From Bog-159 sp963707465 (GTDB lineage: Bacteria; Acidobacteriota; Terriglobia; Bryobacterales; Bryobacteraceae): DNA of 64,000 bases. The stretch spans positions 806,001 to 870,000 of the forward strand of contig CAVPQK010000013.1 in the NCBI GenBank assembly GCA_963707465.1, in the 5' to 3' direction. This document shows positions 8,411 through 16,705 of this stretch, one piece after another. The notes beneath the pieces are model-generated. The model saw only the letters and a list, made by a program, of their open reading frames with translations. It was not told the DNA's origin and made no database searches. The translations under genes and the position numbers were made by a program. Position 1 is the first letter of the stretch, and every line of letters starts with the position of its first letter.

Positions 8411-9493
8411 TTGAAAGCGACCCAACTGCTGCACAATCTGGGCCAGAGTATCTGGCTCGATAACATTACCCGCGACCTGTTGAATAGCGGTACGCTCCAA
8501 CGCTACATCGGCGAGTTATCGGTAACCGGGCTGACGTCGAATCCGACCATCTTCGATCATGCCATCAAGAACAGCGCGGCGTACGATGCCGCCATCCGCG
8601 AAAACGTGAAAAACGGCACATCCGGCGAGGCCCTTTTCTTTGCGCTGGCGCTGGACGACATCACCCGCGCTGCCGCCCTGTTTCAACCCATCCACGATCG
8701 GACCGACGGCGTAGACGGCTGGGTGTCGTTGGAAGTGTCGCCCTTGCTGGCCCACGACACGCCCAGCACTTTGGCCGCGGCTTTGGATCTGCACGCCCGC
8801 GCCGGGCGCACGAACCTGTTCATCAAGATTCCCGGCACTGTCGAGGGTCTGCCGGCGATCGAAGAAGCGATCTTCGCCGGCGTACCGGTGAACGTGACAT
8901 TGCTGTTCTCGCGCGAGCAGTACGTGGCGGCGGCCGAGGCGTATCTGCGAGGGGTTGAGCGCCGCATCCAGGCGGGGCTGAATCCCAATGTCGGTTCGGT
9001 CGCCTCGATATTCATCAGCCGCTGGGACGTTGCCGTGATGGGCAAAACGCCCGAGACGCTGCGCGGCCAGCTCGGCATCGCCATCGCCAAACGCACGTAT
9101 CAGGCGTACCGTTCTTTGCTGGCTTCTCCGCGGTACCAGCGGGTTCTCAACGCCGGCGCGCGGCCGCAACGGCTGCTGTGGGCCAGCACCGGAACCAAGG
9201 ACCCATCGGCCTCCGACGTCCTGTACATCAAGGCACTGGCGGCGCCCTTTACCGTCAACACCATGCCGGAGGGCACCCTGAAGGCGCTCGCCGATCACGG
9301 CACACTGGACGCGATTCTGCCCGCGGATGGCGGCGATTGCGAGGCGGTGCTGGCGCAATTCGGCAAAGCCGGAATCGATGTCGCGGCCCTCGCCGCCCAG
9401 CTTCAGGATGAAGGGGCACAGTCATTCGTAAAGTCGTGGAACGAATTAATGGCCGTGATCATCTCCAAGAGTGCCGCGCTCGCCGCCGCATAA
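8411..9493 (+). CDS. tal: transaldolase
   Basis: The 360-residue protein (TTG start chosen from the ribosome site) matches the longer single-domain transaldolases. It has GLTSNPTIFDHAI near 40-52, the Schiff-base lysine K139 in NLFIKIPGT, VNVTLLFS and the C-terminal WASTGTKDP block. It transfers a dihydroxyacetone unit between sedoheptulose-7-phosphate and glyceraldehyde-3-phosphate in the cytosolic pentose phosphate pathway. It is followed 70 bases later by pgi in the same direction. In some bacteria these two enzymes are fused in this same order, so the pairing is functional as well as positional. Confidence 0.93.
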   Translation: MKATQLLHNLGQSIWLDNITRDLLNSGTLQRYIGELSVTGLTSNPTIFDHAIKNSAAYDAAIRENVKNGTSGEALFFALALDDITRAAALFQPIHDRTDGVDGWVSLEVSPLLAHDTPSTLAAALDLHARAGRTNLFIKIPGTVEGLPAIEEAIFAGVPVNVTLLFSREQYVAAAEAYLRGVERRIQAGLNPNVGSVASIFISRWDVAVMGKTPETLRGQLGIAIAKRTYQAYRSLLASPRYQRVLNAGARPQRLLWASTGTKDPSASDVLYIKALAAPFTVNTMPEGTLKALADHGTLDAILPADGGDCEAVLAQFGKAGIDVAALAAQLQDEGAQSFVKSWNELMAVIISKSAALAAA

Positions 9494-9505
9494 ACCGCAC
9501 AGATT

Positions 9506-9547
9506 GTGGGGCGGACCCCTGGTCCGCGCGGGTCCCCCTGGACCCGC
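9506..9547 (+). repeat. REP-like double hairpin with altered stems
   Basis: It has GTGG followed by GCGGACC-CCT-GGTCCGC and a second stem of GCGGGTCC pairing with GGACCCGC. Both stems differ from the usual REP sequence but remain base-paired, so changes are compensatory. It lies between tal and pgi. Confidence 0.8.
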
Positions 9548-9563
9548 TCAGAAAGGAACTATT

Positions 9564-11195
9564 ATGCCAACCCTCGCACCGCTGCCCGAACGGAATTCCT
9601 GGAAAGCTCTGGGAACCCACTATGAGCAGCTTCGCGCAGTGCACCTGCGAAAACTCTTCGCCGACGACCCCGGCCGCGGCGAACGGATGACTGCGGAGGC
9701 GGCGGGCCTCTTCCTGGACTACTCGAAGAACCGCATCACCGATGAGACCGTCAACCTTCTCCTGCAACTAGCCGTGGAATCCGGCCTGCGCCAGCGCATC
9801 GACGCCATGTTTCGCGGCGAAAAGATCAACGTGACCGAGCAGCGCGCGGTCTTGCATGTGGCCCTGCGCGCACCCAAAGGCGAGTCCATCATGGTGGACG
9901 GCGAAAACGTGGTGCCGCAGGTGCACGCCGTGCTGGACAAAATGGCCGCCTTTTCCAATCGCGTCCGCAGCGGGCAGTGGAAAGGAAGCACCGGTAAGCG
10001 GATTCGAAACGTCATCAACATCGGTATCGGCGGCTCCGATCTGGGCCCCGTGATGGCTTACGAAGCCCTGCGGCATTATAGCGACCGCGGCATGACATTC
10101 CGCTTCATTTCCAACGTCGATAGCACGGACTTCGTGGAAGCGGTCCAAGGTCTCGACCCGTCCGAGACGCTCTTCATCGTCTCCTCGAAGACATTCACCA
10201 CATTGGAGACCATGACCAATGCGCACTCGGCCCGCGCCTGGTCTCTGGCGGGGGTGGGCGGCGATGAGAAATCCATTGCCAGTCACTTCGTCGCCGTTTC
10301 AACCAACGCCGCGGCCGTAGAGCAGTTCGGCATCGACACCGCGAATATGTTCGGCTTCTGGGATTGGGTGGGCGGCCGCTACTCGATGGACTCCGCCATC
10401 GGACTTTCCACCATGCTGGCCATCGGACCCGAGAATTTCCAGGCGATGTTGGACGGCTTCCACCAGATGGACGAGCACTTCCGGACGGCGCCGTTCGAGC
10501 GCAATCTGCCTGTGCTGATGGGCCTGCTGGGCATTTGGTACACCGATTTCTTCGGCACCGAGACAGTCGCGGTCTTGCCTTACGAGCAATATCTAAAGCG
10601 ATTCCCCGCCTATTTGCAGCAGTTGACCATGGAGAGCAACGGCAAGCACGTCACGCTCGACGGTGAGCACGTCACCTACCCGACCGGCCCCGTCTATTGG
10701 GGTGAGCCGGGAACCAACGGCCAGCATTCTTTCTATCAATTGATCCATCAGGGCACCGGGCTGATCCCCTGCGACTTCATCGGTTTTGCCCAATCGCTCA
10801 ACCCCCTGGGCCGTCATCACGACATGCTGATGGCGAACGTGTTCGCCCAAACCGAGGCGCTGGCGTTCGGGAAAACGGCTGAACAAGTCAAGGCCGAGGG
10901 TACGCCGGATTGGCTCGTGCCGCATCGGGTCTTTGAGGGTAATCGTCCGTCGAACACGATCCTCGCCAGCCGCCTCACGCCCGAGACTCTCGGCAAACTG
11001 GTGGCCCTTTACGAGCACAGCGTTTTCACGCAGGGCACCGTCTGGCAGATCAACTCGTTCGACCAATGGGGCGTGGAGCTGGGCAAGGTTTTGGCCCAGC
11101 GCATCATCCCCGAGCTCGAGAGCCCGACCGATCCCACGCTGAGCCACGATAGTTCAACCAACGCCCTAATTCGCCGCTACCGCAAGCTCAAATAA
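9564..11195 (+). CDS. pgi: glucose-6-phosphate isomerase
   Basis: The ATG at 9564 has AAAGGA upstream and gives 543 residues, the usual Pgi length. Both family signatures are present: DWVGGRYSMDSAIG and the SFYQLIHQGT block with its conserved His. NIGIGGSDLGPVMAYEAL and SSKTFTTLET form the sugar-phosphate (SIS) site. It interconverts glucose-6-phosphate and fructose-6-phosphate in glycolysis. It is co-directional with tal and probably co-transcribed across the intervening repeat. Confidence 0.96.
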   Translation: MPTLAPLPERNSWKALGTHYEQLRAVHLRKLFADDPGRGERMTAEAAGLFLDYSKNRITDETVNLLLQLAVESGLRQRIDAMFRGEKINVTEQRAVLHVALRAPKGESIMVDGENVVPQVHAVLDKMAAFSNRVRSGQWKGSTGKRIRNVINIGIGGSDLGPVMAYEALRHYSDRGMTFRFISNVDSTDFVEAVQGLDPSETLFIVSSKTFTTLETMTNAHSARAWSLAGVGGDEKSIASHFVAVSTNAAAVEQFGIDTANMFGFWDWVGGRYSMDSAIGLSTMLAIGPENFQAMLDGFHQMDEHFRTAPFERNLPVLMGLLGIWYTDFFGTETVAVLPYEQYLKRFPAYLQQLTMESNGKHVTLDGEHVTYPTGPVYWGEPGTNGQHSFYQLIHQGTGLIPCDFIGFAQSLNPLGRHHDMLMANVFAQTEALAFGKTAEQVKAEGTPDWLVPHRVFEGNRPSNTILASRLTPETLGKLVALYEHSVFTQGTVWQINSFDQWGVELGKVLAQRIIPELESPTDPTLSHDSSTNALIRRYRKLK

Positions 11196-11198
11196 ATT

Positions 11199-11238
11199 GT
11201 GGGGCAGGCCCCCGGTCTGCTGCGGCCTCTCAGGCCGC
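11199..11238 (+). repeat. REP palindromic repeat
   Basis: Starts GTGG three bases after the pgi stop codon; second stem TGCGGCCT-CTC-AGGCCGC. The first stem is imperfect (GCAGGCC / GGTCTGC). It sits between the convergent pgi and mannose-6-phosphate isomerase genes, where it could act as a transcript end. Confidence 0.8.
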
Positions 11239-11248
11239 GTTCGCGCTA

Positions 11249-12043
11249 TTAGTAAGGCACCTGCGTCCGCAGCAAGCGTGCCCCATCGCGCGGACAAATG
11301 GTGAATGTGTCCGCCCGTGCAGGAACCACCCAAGCTTGGCCCGGCGCAAACGCTTCGTCCCCGAACTGCCCATCGCCTTCCAGGCAGATCAGCAGCGCAG
11401 CCCGCGGTCCGCCCGCATAAGCCGACTCGCCGGAAACCGCAATCGATTCCGTCCGGAAGTATGGGCACTCGGCCAGCAACCGCCGCCTCGGCCCCAGATT
11501 CAACGGCGCGCTGGCCCCCGGATGGCACCCCAGGTCGGCCACCGCCAGCGCCGCATCCAGATGCAGTTCGCGCGGGCGCCCGTAGTCGAACAGCCTGTAG
11601 GTCACGTCGCTATGCTGCTGGATCTCGCACAGCACCAGTCCCGCCCCGATGGCGTGCACCGTGCCGGCCGGTACGAAAAACGTATCGCCCGGGTACGCCG
11701 CATACCAGCGCAGCAGCCCTTCGATTTCGCCGGAGAGTGCCGCCGCGCGCGCCTCTTCGCGATCCAGTCGCCGTCCGAACCCCAGCGCCACCCGCGCGTC
11801 CGGCGCAGCCCGCAACACATGCCACATCTCCGTTTTGCCCGGACGACTCGCCGAATCCGGAGGATGCACCTGCACCGAAAGCTTCTCTGAGGTAAAGAGG
11901 AACTTCACCAGCAGTCGCGGCTCTTCCGGCGCGCTGAACCAGACTTCGCCCGTCTTCCCCGCGCCCCGTGGATACCAGGGCTCCGTCTCCGCCGTGCCCC
12001 AGACCTTTTCCAGCGCCTTGGAGTTCAGCCGCCTCGCCTTCAC
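11249..12043 (-). CDS. manA: mannose-6-phosphate isomerase, short type I
   Basis: The 264-residue cupin protein has the zinc ligands of type I phosphomannose isomerases: H60 in SVQVHPPD, E72 in KTEMWHVL and H130 in VPAGTVHAIG. It interconverts mannose-6-phosphate and fructose-6-phosphate. It is shorter than the E. coli enzyme, as expected for this Bacillus-like subtype. The GTG start overlaps the stop codon of the upstream aminotransferase (GTGA), which indicates translational coupling. Confidence 0.9.
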   Translation of the reverse strand: MKARRLNSKALEKVWGTAETEPWYPRGAGKTGEVWFSAPEEPRLLVKFLFTSEKLSVQVHPPDSASRPGKTEMWHVLRAAPDARVALGFGRRLDREEARAAALSGEIEGLLRWYAAYPGDTFFVPAGTVHAIGAGLVLCEIQQHSDVTYRLFDYGRPRELHLDAALAVADLGCHPGASAPLNLGPRRRLLAECPYFRTESIAVSGESAYAGGPRAALLICLEGDGQFGDEAFAPGQAWVVPARADTFTICPRDGARLLRTQVPY

Positions 12044-13227
12044 TGTTCCACTATAAACCGGTGCAGGCGCTCCAGGCCCCGCTCCAGCTCGTGCATGGAC
12101 GTGGCGTATGAGATCCGCACGTGCCGGTCGGTGCCGAACGCCTCGCCCGGAACCACCGCCACCGCCGCCTTCTCGAGCAGCCGCTCGGCGAATTGCGCGC
12201 TATTGGAAATGCCGTTCCGGAACGCCACCCCGATGTTCGGATAAGCGTAGAACGCGCCCCGCGGTTCGGCGCAGCGCACGCCCGGAATCGCCCGCAGCCG
12301 CCCGATCACGAAGTCGCGCCGCCTGGCGTATTCCGCCAGCATTGTGCCCACCGAATCCTGCGGACCGCGCAGCGCCTCCACGGCCGCTTTCTGCGCGATC
12401 GACGTGGGATTGGACGTGGAGTGGCTCTGCAGCTTCGTCATAGCGCCGATCACCCGCGCCGGAGCCAGCGCGAAGCCGATGCGCCATCCGGTCATGGCAT
12501 AGGTCTTCGAAAGCGACCCCGCTACCAGCACATTCTCCTTCGCCCCCGCCAGCGATGCGATCGAAAACGGCTGGCTGTCGTATAGGAAGTGGCAGTAGCA
12601 CTCGTCCGTCATTAGGAAAGCGCCGCGCTCCGCCGTAAGCCGGTAGATTTTCTCGAATTCCGCCCGATCCACCACCGCGCCGCTCGGATTCGACGGCGAA
12701 TTGATCAGCACGATCTTGGTGCGCTCCGTCAGGTGCGGCTCGATCATGTCCGCCGTCAGCGCGAATCCCCGATCTTCGTCCGTTTCCACGAACACGCACT
12801 TGCCCCCCGCGTAGTTCACCACGTCCTTGTAAGTCACCCAATACGGCACCGGGATCACCACCTCGTCGCCCGGATTGAGCAGCGCCTGCGTCAGATTAAA
12901 AATGGCGTGCTTCCCGCCAACTCCGATAAGGCACTCGTTGGGCTTATAATCGGTGCCGAAATCCGCCGCGTGCTTATCGCAAACGGCCTGCTTCAGCTCC
13001 AGCGTGCCGGCTGCGTTGGTGTATTTCGTAAAATTCTGTTCCAACGCGCGGATGGCCGCGCGCTTGATGTTGTCCGGCGTCGGAAAGTCTGGTTCTCCGG
13101 CCCCGAAGTCCACCACATCTACGCCCTGCGCGCGCAATTTCTCCGCGTCAGCCGCCACTTTCATAGTGGACGACACGCTGATCAACGAGATACGTTCCGC
13201 AATCCCCAGATTCGTTTGCACTACCAT
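12040..13227 (-). CDS. class I pyridoxal-phosphate aminotransferase (aspartate type)
   Basis: The 395-residue protein has the AAT-I fold landmarks: FGAGEPDFPTP near 41-51, NSPSNPSGAV near 177-185, D208 in MTDECY and the Schiff-base K241 in SLSKTYAMTGWRIG. It most likely transaminates aspartate and 2-oxoglutarate. The start was set at 13225-13227 because AAGGAG lies 12 bases upstream and the protein family begins here. The frame continues 20 codons further (MNRRLRPDIE...), but those codons are copied from the coaD 3' region and are not native to this gene. It is coupled to manA downstream. Confidence 0.92.
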   Translation of the reverse strand: MVVQTNLGIAERISLISVSSTMKVAADAEKLRAQGVDVVDFGAGEPDFPTPDNIKRAAIRALEQNFTKYTNAAGTLELKQAVCDKHAADFGTDYKPNECLIGVGGKHAIFNLTQALLNPGDEVVIPVPYWVTYKDVVNYAGGKCVFVETDEDRGFALTADMIEPHLTERTKIVLINSPSNPSGAVVDRAEFEKIYRLTAERGAFLMTDECYCHFLYDSQPFSIASLAGAKENVLVAGSLSKTYAMTGWRIGFALAPARVIGAMTKLQSHSTSNPTSIAQKAAVEALRGPQDSVGTMLAEYARRRDFVIGRLRAIPGVRCAEPRGAFYAYPNIGVAFRNGISNSAQFAERLLEKAAVAVVPGEAFGTDRHVRISYATSMHELERGLERLHRFIVEQ

Positions 13228-13302
13228 CTTCGTTCCTAGCTCCTTCCAAACCACCTCGATATCCGGACGCAGCCGCCGGTTCATCAACGCCTAATCCGAC
13301 TT

Positions 13303-13343
13303 GTGGCGCAGGCTCTCAGCCTGCGGCGGCCTCTCAGGCCGCC
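13303..13343 (+). repeat. REP palindromic repeat (duplicated copy A)
   Basis: GTGG, with hairpins G(C)AGGCT-CTC-AGCCTGC and GGCGGCCT-CTC-AGGCCGCC. One base differs from copy B (GTGGCGC versus GTGGGGC). Confidence 0.9.
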
Positions 13344-13469
13344 TCTAACTTCGCCCAAACCGCTTCCTCAGCCTAACTTCAACCGACGGAGGCACCAGCC
13401 CGCCAGCCGCGAGCTGATGAATGAGTGATCCGGACGCAGCCGCCGGTTCATCAACGCCTAATCCGACTT

Positions 13470-13510
13470 GTGGGGCAGGCTCTCAGCCTGCGGCGGCCTC
13501 TCAGGCCGCC
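13470..13510 (+). repeat. REP palindromic repeat (copy B)
   Basis: Canonical GTGG plus the two CTC-loop hairpins. It ends one base before the coaD stop codon (13512-13514). Confidence 0.92.
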
Positions 13511-13511
13511 T

Positions 13512-14018
13512 CTAACTTCGCCCAAACCGCTTCCTCAGCCTAACTTCAACCGACGGAGGCACCAGCCCGCCGATATTGCCGCCCAATCCAAAAACTTCCT
13601 TCACCAGCCGTGAGCTGATGAATGAGTGCGCTTCGCTGGCCATCATGAAAACCGTCTCGATATCCGGACGCAGCCGCCGGTTCATCAATGCCATCTGCAG
13701 TTCATACTCGTAATCCGAGATCGCCCGTATCCCGCGCAATAGCACGGTTGCCCCGTTCTGCGCCGCGTAGTCCACCAGCAGGCCGTCGAAGGAGTCCACC
13801 GCCACGTTCGGATAGCAGTTCACCACCTCACCCAGCATCTCCGTTCTTTCTTCCACGCTGAACAAGGGCTGCTTGGTTTCGTTGCGCAGAATCGCCACAA
13901 TCAGCTTGTCGAACAGACAGCACCCGCGCACGATCAGGTCCAGGTGGCCATTGGTGATCGGGTCAAAAGAACCCGGGTAGATGGCAGTCACCCGGGGCGG
14001 CTTCGTGGCCGCTCGCAC
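13512..14018 (-). CDS. coaD: phosphopantetheine adenylyltransferase
   Basis: The 168-residue nucleotidyltransferase has the family motifs: YPGSFDPITNGHLDLI with the catalytic T/HxGH-type NGH, LLRGIRAISDYEYELQMALMNRRL, and the C-terminal SSRLVKEVFGLGG. It transfers AMP from ATP to 4'-phosphopantetheine, the penultimate step of CoA synthesis. It starts with GTG and lies 17 bases after the secreted-protein gene on the same strand. Its last codons are duplicated downstream (13261-13427). Confidence 0.95.
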   Translation of the reverse strand: MRAATKPPRVTAIYPGSFDPITNGHLDLIVRGCCLFDKLIVAILRNETKQPLFSVEERTEMLGEVVNCYPNVAVDSFDGLLVDYAAQNGATVLLRGIRAISDYEYELQMALMNRRLRPDIETVFMMASEAHSFISSRLVKEVFGLGGNIGGLVPPSVEVRLRKRFGRS

Positions 14019-14035
14019 GCGCTCGGTTTCGCTGG

Positions 14036-15307
14036 TTATTCTTCGATTCTACCCGAACGAGCCAGGGTTCGCCAAACCATGCGGAAGCCCGCTGGAATGC
14101 GAATCGCAGAGGCATCGATATAGAAGACGCCCACGCCAGGGATCCCGCCCTCAATCAGAACCTTGTTCGCGTGCCCATCGTAGTACGTCACCGGCCGATG
14201 CCCGCCGGCGGACTTCCGGTCCAGGTCCACCAGCTGCGCATCAAACGTCGCGTGCGCCCCTTGCCACTCCATTTCAGAGAACTCGATGCCCACCGCGAAC
14301 GGAGCCGGCGAGATGCCGCGCTCCAGTTTGCGGATATGCCCGGTGATCGTAGCGCCCCGTGGTACCACGATATCCTTGAACCGGACCTCCTCGGCCAACC
14401 GCGCATGCAGCGTATCACCCACCGATGCGGTCTTCGAATCGATAGCCGTGTCCAACTCAACGCGCATCAGCAGGCCGGCCGGCAGATCCACTTCGCGCAC
14501 CGGCGGCTTGGCAACTTCCGGCGGAGGCGCGGGCGCGTCGAAACTGATAGTCGATTCACTCTGGTATTCGCGGCATCGCGAGAACTCGATCGCATTGCGG
14601 TTCGCTTCGCCGGAGAAATGCGTCATCGTCAGTTCCGATCGTTTGGGCAGCAAGGCATCGGTCTCGCCGATATGCGCGCGCGCGTAAAAGGTCCGGAAAA
14701 CGGCTTCCTCCAGGCCCAGGCTATACGGCATGGCTGCGCCGTACACATCCAGGCGGATCAGGTCCAGAGAAGTGGGATCGAACCAGAAGGAACCTTTCGC
14801 CGCTACTATCTCTGAAACGGCGCCAACCGTTATGTCAAAACCGCTTTCCAGCTTTGTCAGATCAAAATCGTACCGGACCGCGGCACGCCCATCCAGCTTT
14901 TCATCGCTCCCGTATTGCGGAGTGCCCTTGCCCGTGACGAAGAGACGCCGCGCAAAACTCGCGAACATGCCGGTACCAATCGTGCCGCCAGTCACCAGGG
15001 ACTTCGCATCCCGATCGTCGAAATGGCGGGCGCCCGGCCAGGCGAACAGCTCTTTGCCCGCCACGCTGGAAACCTCCAGCCGCACCGTATCGACCGGCTT
15101 GAATTTGCGGGAATGCGGCTCGCGATGCGCGCGTTCGATCGTCTCCAGGCACGTATAGTTGGGAATGCTGGCCATGTCTTCGCGAATCTTCTCGGTGAAC
15201 CGCGCTAATCGGCCTTCGTCGGGCGATTGGCCGGCGCCCGCTCCGGCCGTCATCGCGAGGAAGAGGGCCGAGAGCCCTGCCCCATAGAATCGGTTCCGCA
15301 TTCCCAT
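14036..15307 (-). CDS. exported protein of unknown function with C-terminal LPAG-type domain
   Basis: The 423-residue protein has an N-terminal signal peptide (MRNRFYGAGLSALFLAMTAGAGAGQ). The N-terminal half (NYTCLETIERAHRE, FWFDPTSLDLIRLDVYG) resembles acidobacterial secreted proteins of unknown role. The C-terminal part, beginning DLPAGLLMRVELDTAIDSKTASVGD and containing VVPRGATITGHI, is a small beta domain common in these organisms and related to outer-surface or conjugation-type folds. It ends 17 bases before coaD. No catalytic residues can be assigned. Confidence 0.7.
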   Translation of the reverse strand: MGMRNRFYGAGLSALFLAMTAGAGAGQSPDEGRLARFTEKIREDMASIPNYTCLETIERAHREPHSRKFKPVDTVRLEVSSVAGKELFAWPGARHFDDRDAKSLVTGGTIGTGMFASFARRLFVTGKGTPQYGSDEKLDGRAAVRYDFDLTKLESGFDITVGAVSEIVAAKGSFWFDPTSLDLIRLDVYGAAMPYSLGLEEAVFRTFYARAHIGETDALLPKRSELTMTHFSGEANRNAIEFSRCREYQSESTISFDAPAPPPEVAKPPVREVDLPAGLLMRVELDTAIDSKTASVGDTLHARLAEEVRFKDIVVPRGATITGHIRKLERGISPAPFAVGIEFSEMEWQGAHATFDAQLVDLDRKSAGGHRPVTYYDGHANKVLIEGGIPGVGVFYIDASAIRIPAGFRMVWRTLARSGRIEE

Positions 15308-15403
15308 ACTGCTAACCCACTAATATCAATTGACTATTGTAAAGCGCGCGTCCCCGCGATAACATTCGAACTCAGGGTTTAGACATAAACAGGTCTTAAA
15401 TTA

Positions 15404-16705
15404 GTGAAACAACCGAGCCAAGTTCTGTCCTTCGGCGCGCTGCTGGCGCTGGCTTCCGGCGCTGCTCTCCGTCCGCCCGCGCACGTCTACACCGCCACGC
15501 CCCAATTCGATGCGGACGCCTGGACCTGCGGGCAGGAGCGCTTTCCGCAGGGCGCGGCCATCCGCGTGGTTACCTCGGACCGCACGCGCGACCTCGCGCC
15601 TGGTTTCTTCACCTCCGCCGATCCGGAAGTCTCGTTTGACGGCCGGCGCGTGCTCTTCGCGGGCAAGCCGCGCCGCCAGGATCCCTGGCAGATCTGGGAA
15701 GCGCCCGCAGCCGGGCCCTCCGCGCCCGGAGAGCCGCGCCTCATCGCCGCCTGGCCCGAGGATTCCATCCGGCCCCTGTATCTGCCCGACGGCAAAATCG
15801 TCTACACCCGCCGAACGGCCCAAGGCTATCAGCTTGAAGTGCTGCCGCTGGCGGGCGGCCAGCCGCAGCGCATCACATATGCGCCCGGCAATCGCCTGAC
15901 GTGCGATATCCTCCACGATGGCCGCGTGCTCTACGAATCCGCTGCGCACGACTTATACACGGTCTATCCGGATGGCAGTGGCGTCGAAGCCTACCGTTGC
16001 GATCACGGCGTGAGCCGTCATGCCGCGCGCCAGCTGGCATCCCGCGACATCGTTTTCACCACCAATAAAGGATTCGCCCGCTTCACCTCGGCGCTCGCGA
16101 CTCAGGTAAACATGGACACCGTGCCCAGCGGGGACTTCGCCGGACCGATAGCGGAGGTGTCGCCCGAGGAATGGCTGGTGGCTTTCCGCCCGAATACCCG
16201 GACCCCCTATTCCATCCATAGCCTGAACCCGGCGAATGGCGCGCTCGCCAAGATGCCCGACGGTCCAGGCGTCCAGCCCGCGCTGTTGGCCGCGCGCGAA
16301 GTCCCCCTCCGATTTCCGTCCGGCTTGCACGATTGGGCGGGCGCCAACGTGCTCTGCCTCAATGCCTACACATCCAGGACGAACATCACCGAAGGCGCCA
16401 TCGGCAGCGTGCGGCTCTATTCTCAAACCGCTGCGGGACAGCCCGCGCTCCTCGGCGAGACAGCCGTGGAAACCGATGGCTCGTTTTTCCTGCACGTGCC
16501 CAGCGAACAGCCCCTGCGCATGGAATTACGCGACCGCTCGGGCCGGGTCATCGAAGCCGAACACGATTGGTTCTGGATGCGCCGGGGCGAGCAGCGTGTA
16601 TGCGTCGGCTGCCATGCAGGTCCGGAACGTGCGCCCGAGAATGCGGTGCCCAAAGTTCTGCTGCGCAAAGACGTGCCCGTCCGCATGACCGGAGCATCCC
16701 AATGA
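15404..16705 (+). CDS. exported TolB-like propeller protein with one C-type haem motif (HzsA-like)
   Basis: It starts GTG with a short hydrophobic signal (SQVLSFGALLALASGAAL). The central 300 residues contain WD40/PD40-like repeats (DPEVSFDGRRVLFAG, RPLYLPDGKIVY). The C-terminus has a single CxxCH (C400, C403, H404) in the context RGEQRVCVGCH, an arrangement I associate with hydrazine synthase alpha-like proteins, here without the neighbouring hydrazine genes. It probably acts in the periplasm; the redox partner is unknown. Its TGA stop overlaps the ATG of the next gene (ATGA), so the two are translationally coupled. Confidence 0.75.
   Translation: MKQPSQVLSFGALLALASGAALRPPAHVYTATPQFDADAWTCGQERFPQGAAIRVVTSDRTRDLAPGFFTSADPEVSFDGRRVLFAGKPRRQDPWQIWEAPAAGPSAPGEPRLIAAWPEDSIRPLYLPDGKIVYTRRTAQGYQLEVLPLAGGQPQRITYAPGNRLTCDILHDGRVLYESAAHDLYTVYPDGSGVEAYRCDHGVSRHAARQLASRDIVFTTNKGFARFTSALATQVNMDTVPSGDFAGPIAEVSPEEWLVAFRPNTRTPYSIHSLNPANGALAKMPDGPGVQPALLAAREVPLRFPSGLHDWAGANVLCLNAYTSRTNITEGAIGSVRLYSQTAAGQPALLGETAVETDGSFFLHVPSEQPLRMELRDRSGRVIEAEHDWFWMRRGEQRVCVGCHAGPERAPENAVPKVLLRKDVPVRMTGASQ

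Larger units (their letters stand above)
13261..13628 (-). repeat. tandem partial duplication of the coaD 3' end plus a REP
   Basis: Copy A (13261-13427) and copy B (13428-13628) both run from ATCCGGACGCAGCCGCCGG through a REP (13303-13343 and 13470-13510) and the coaD 3' coding sequence to GAGCTGATGAATGAGTG. Copy A lacks about 34 bases that copy B retains. The authentic coaD sequence continues from copy B, and the ATCCGGACGCAG motif occurs again at 13661. Copy A is therefore non-coding debris that brings a coaD-like sequence up to the aminotransferase start. Confidence 0.88.

Noticed and set aside
13228..13287. Twenty extra N-terminal codons for the aminotransferase
   Set aside because: They are copied from the coaD 3' end, and the ribosome site lies after most of them.
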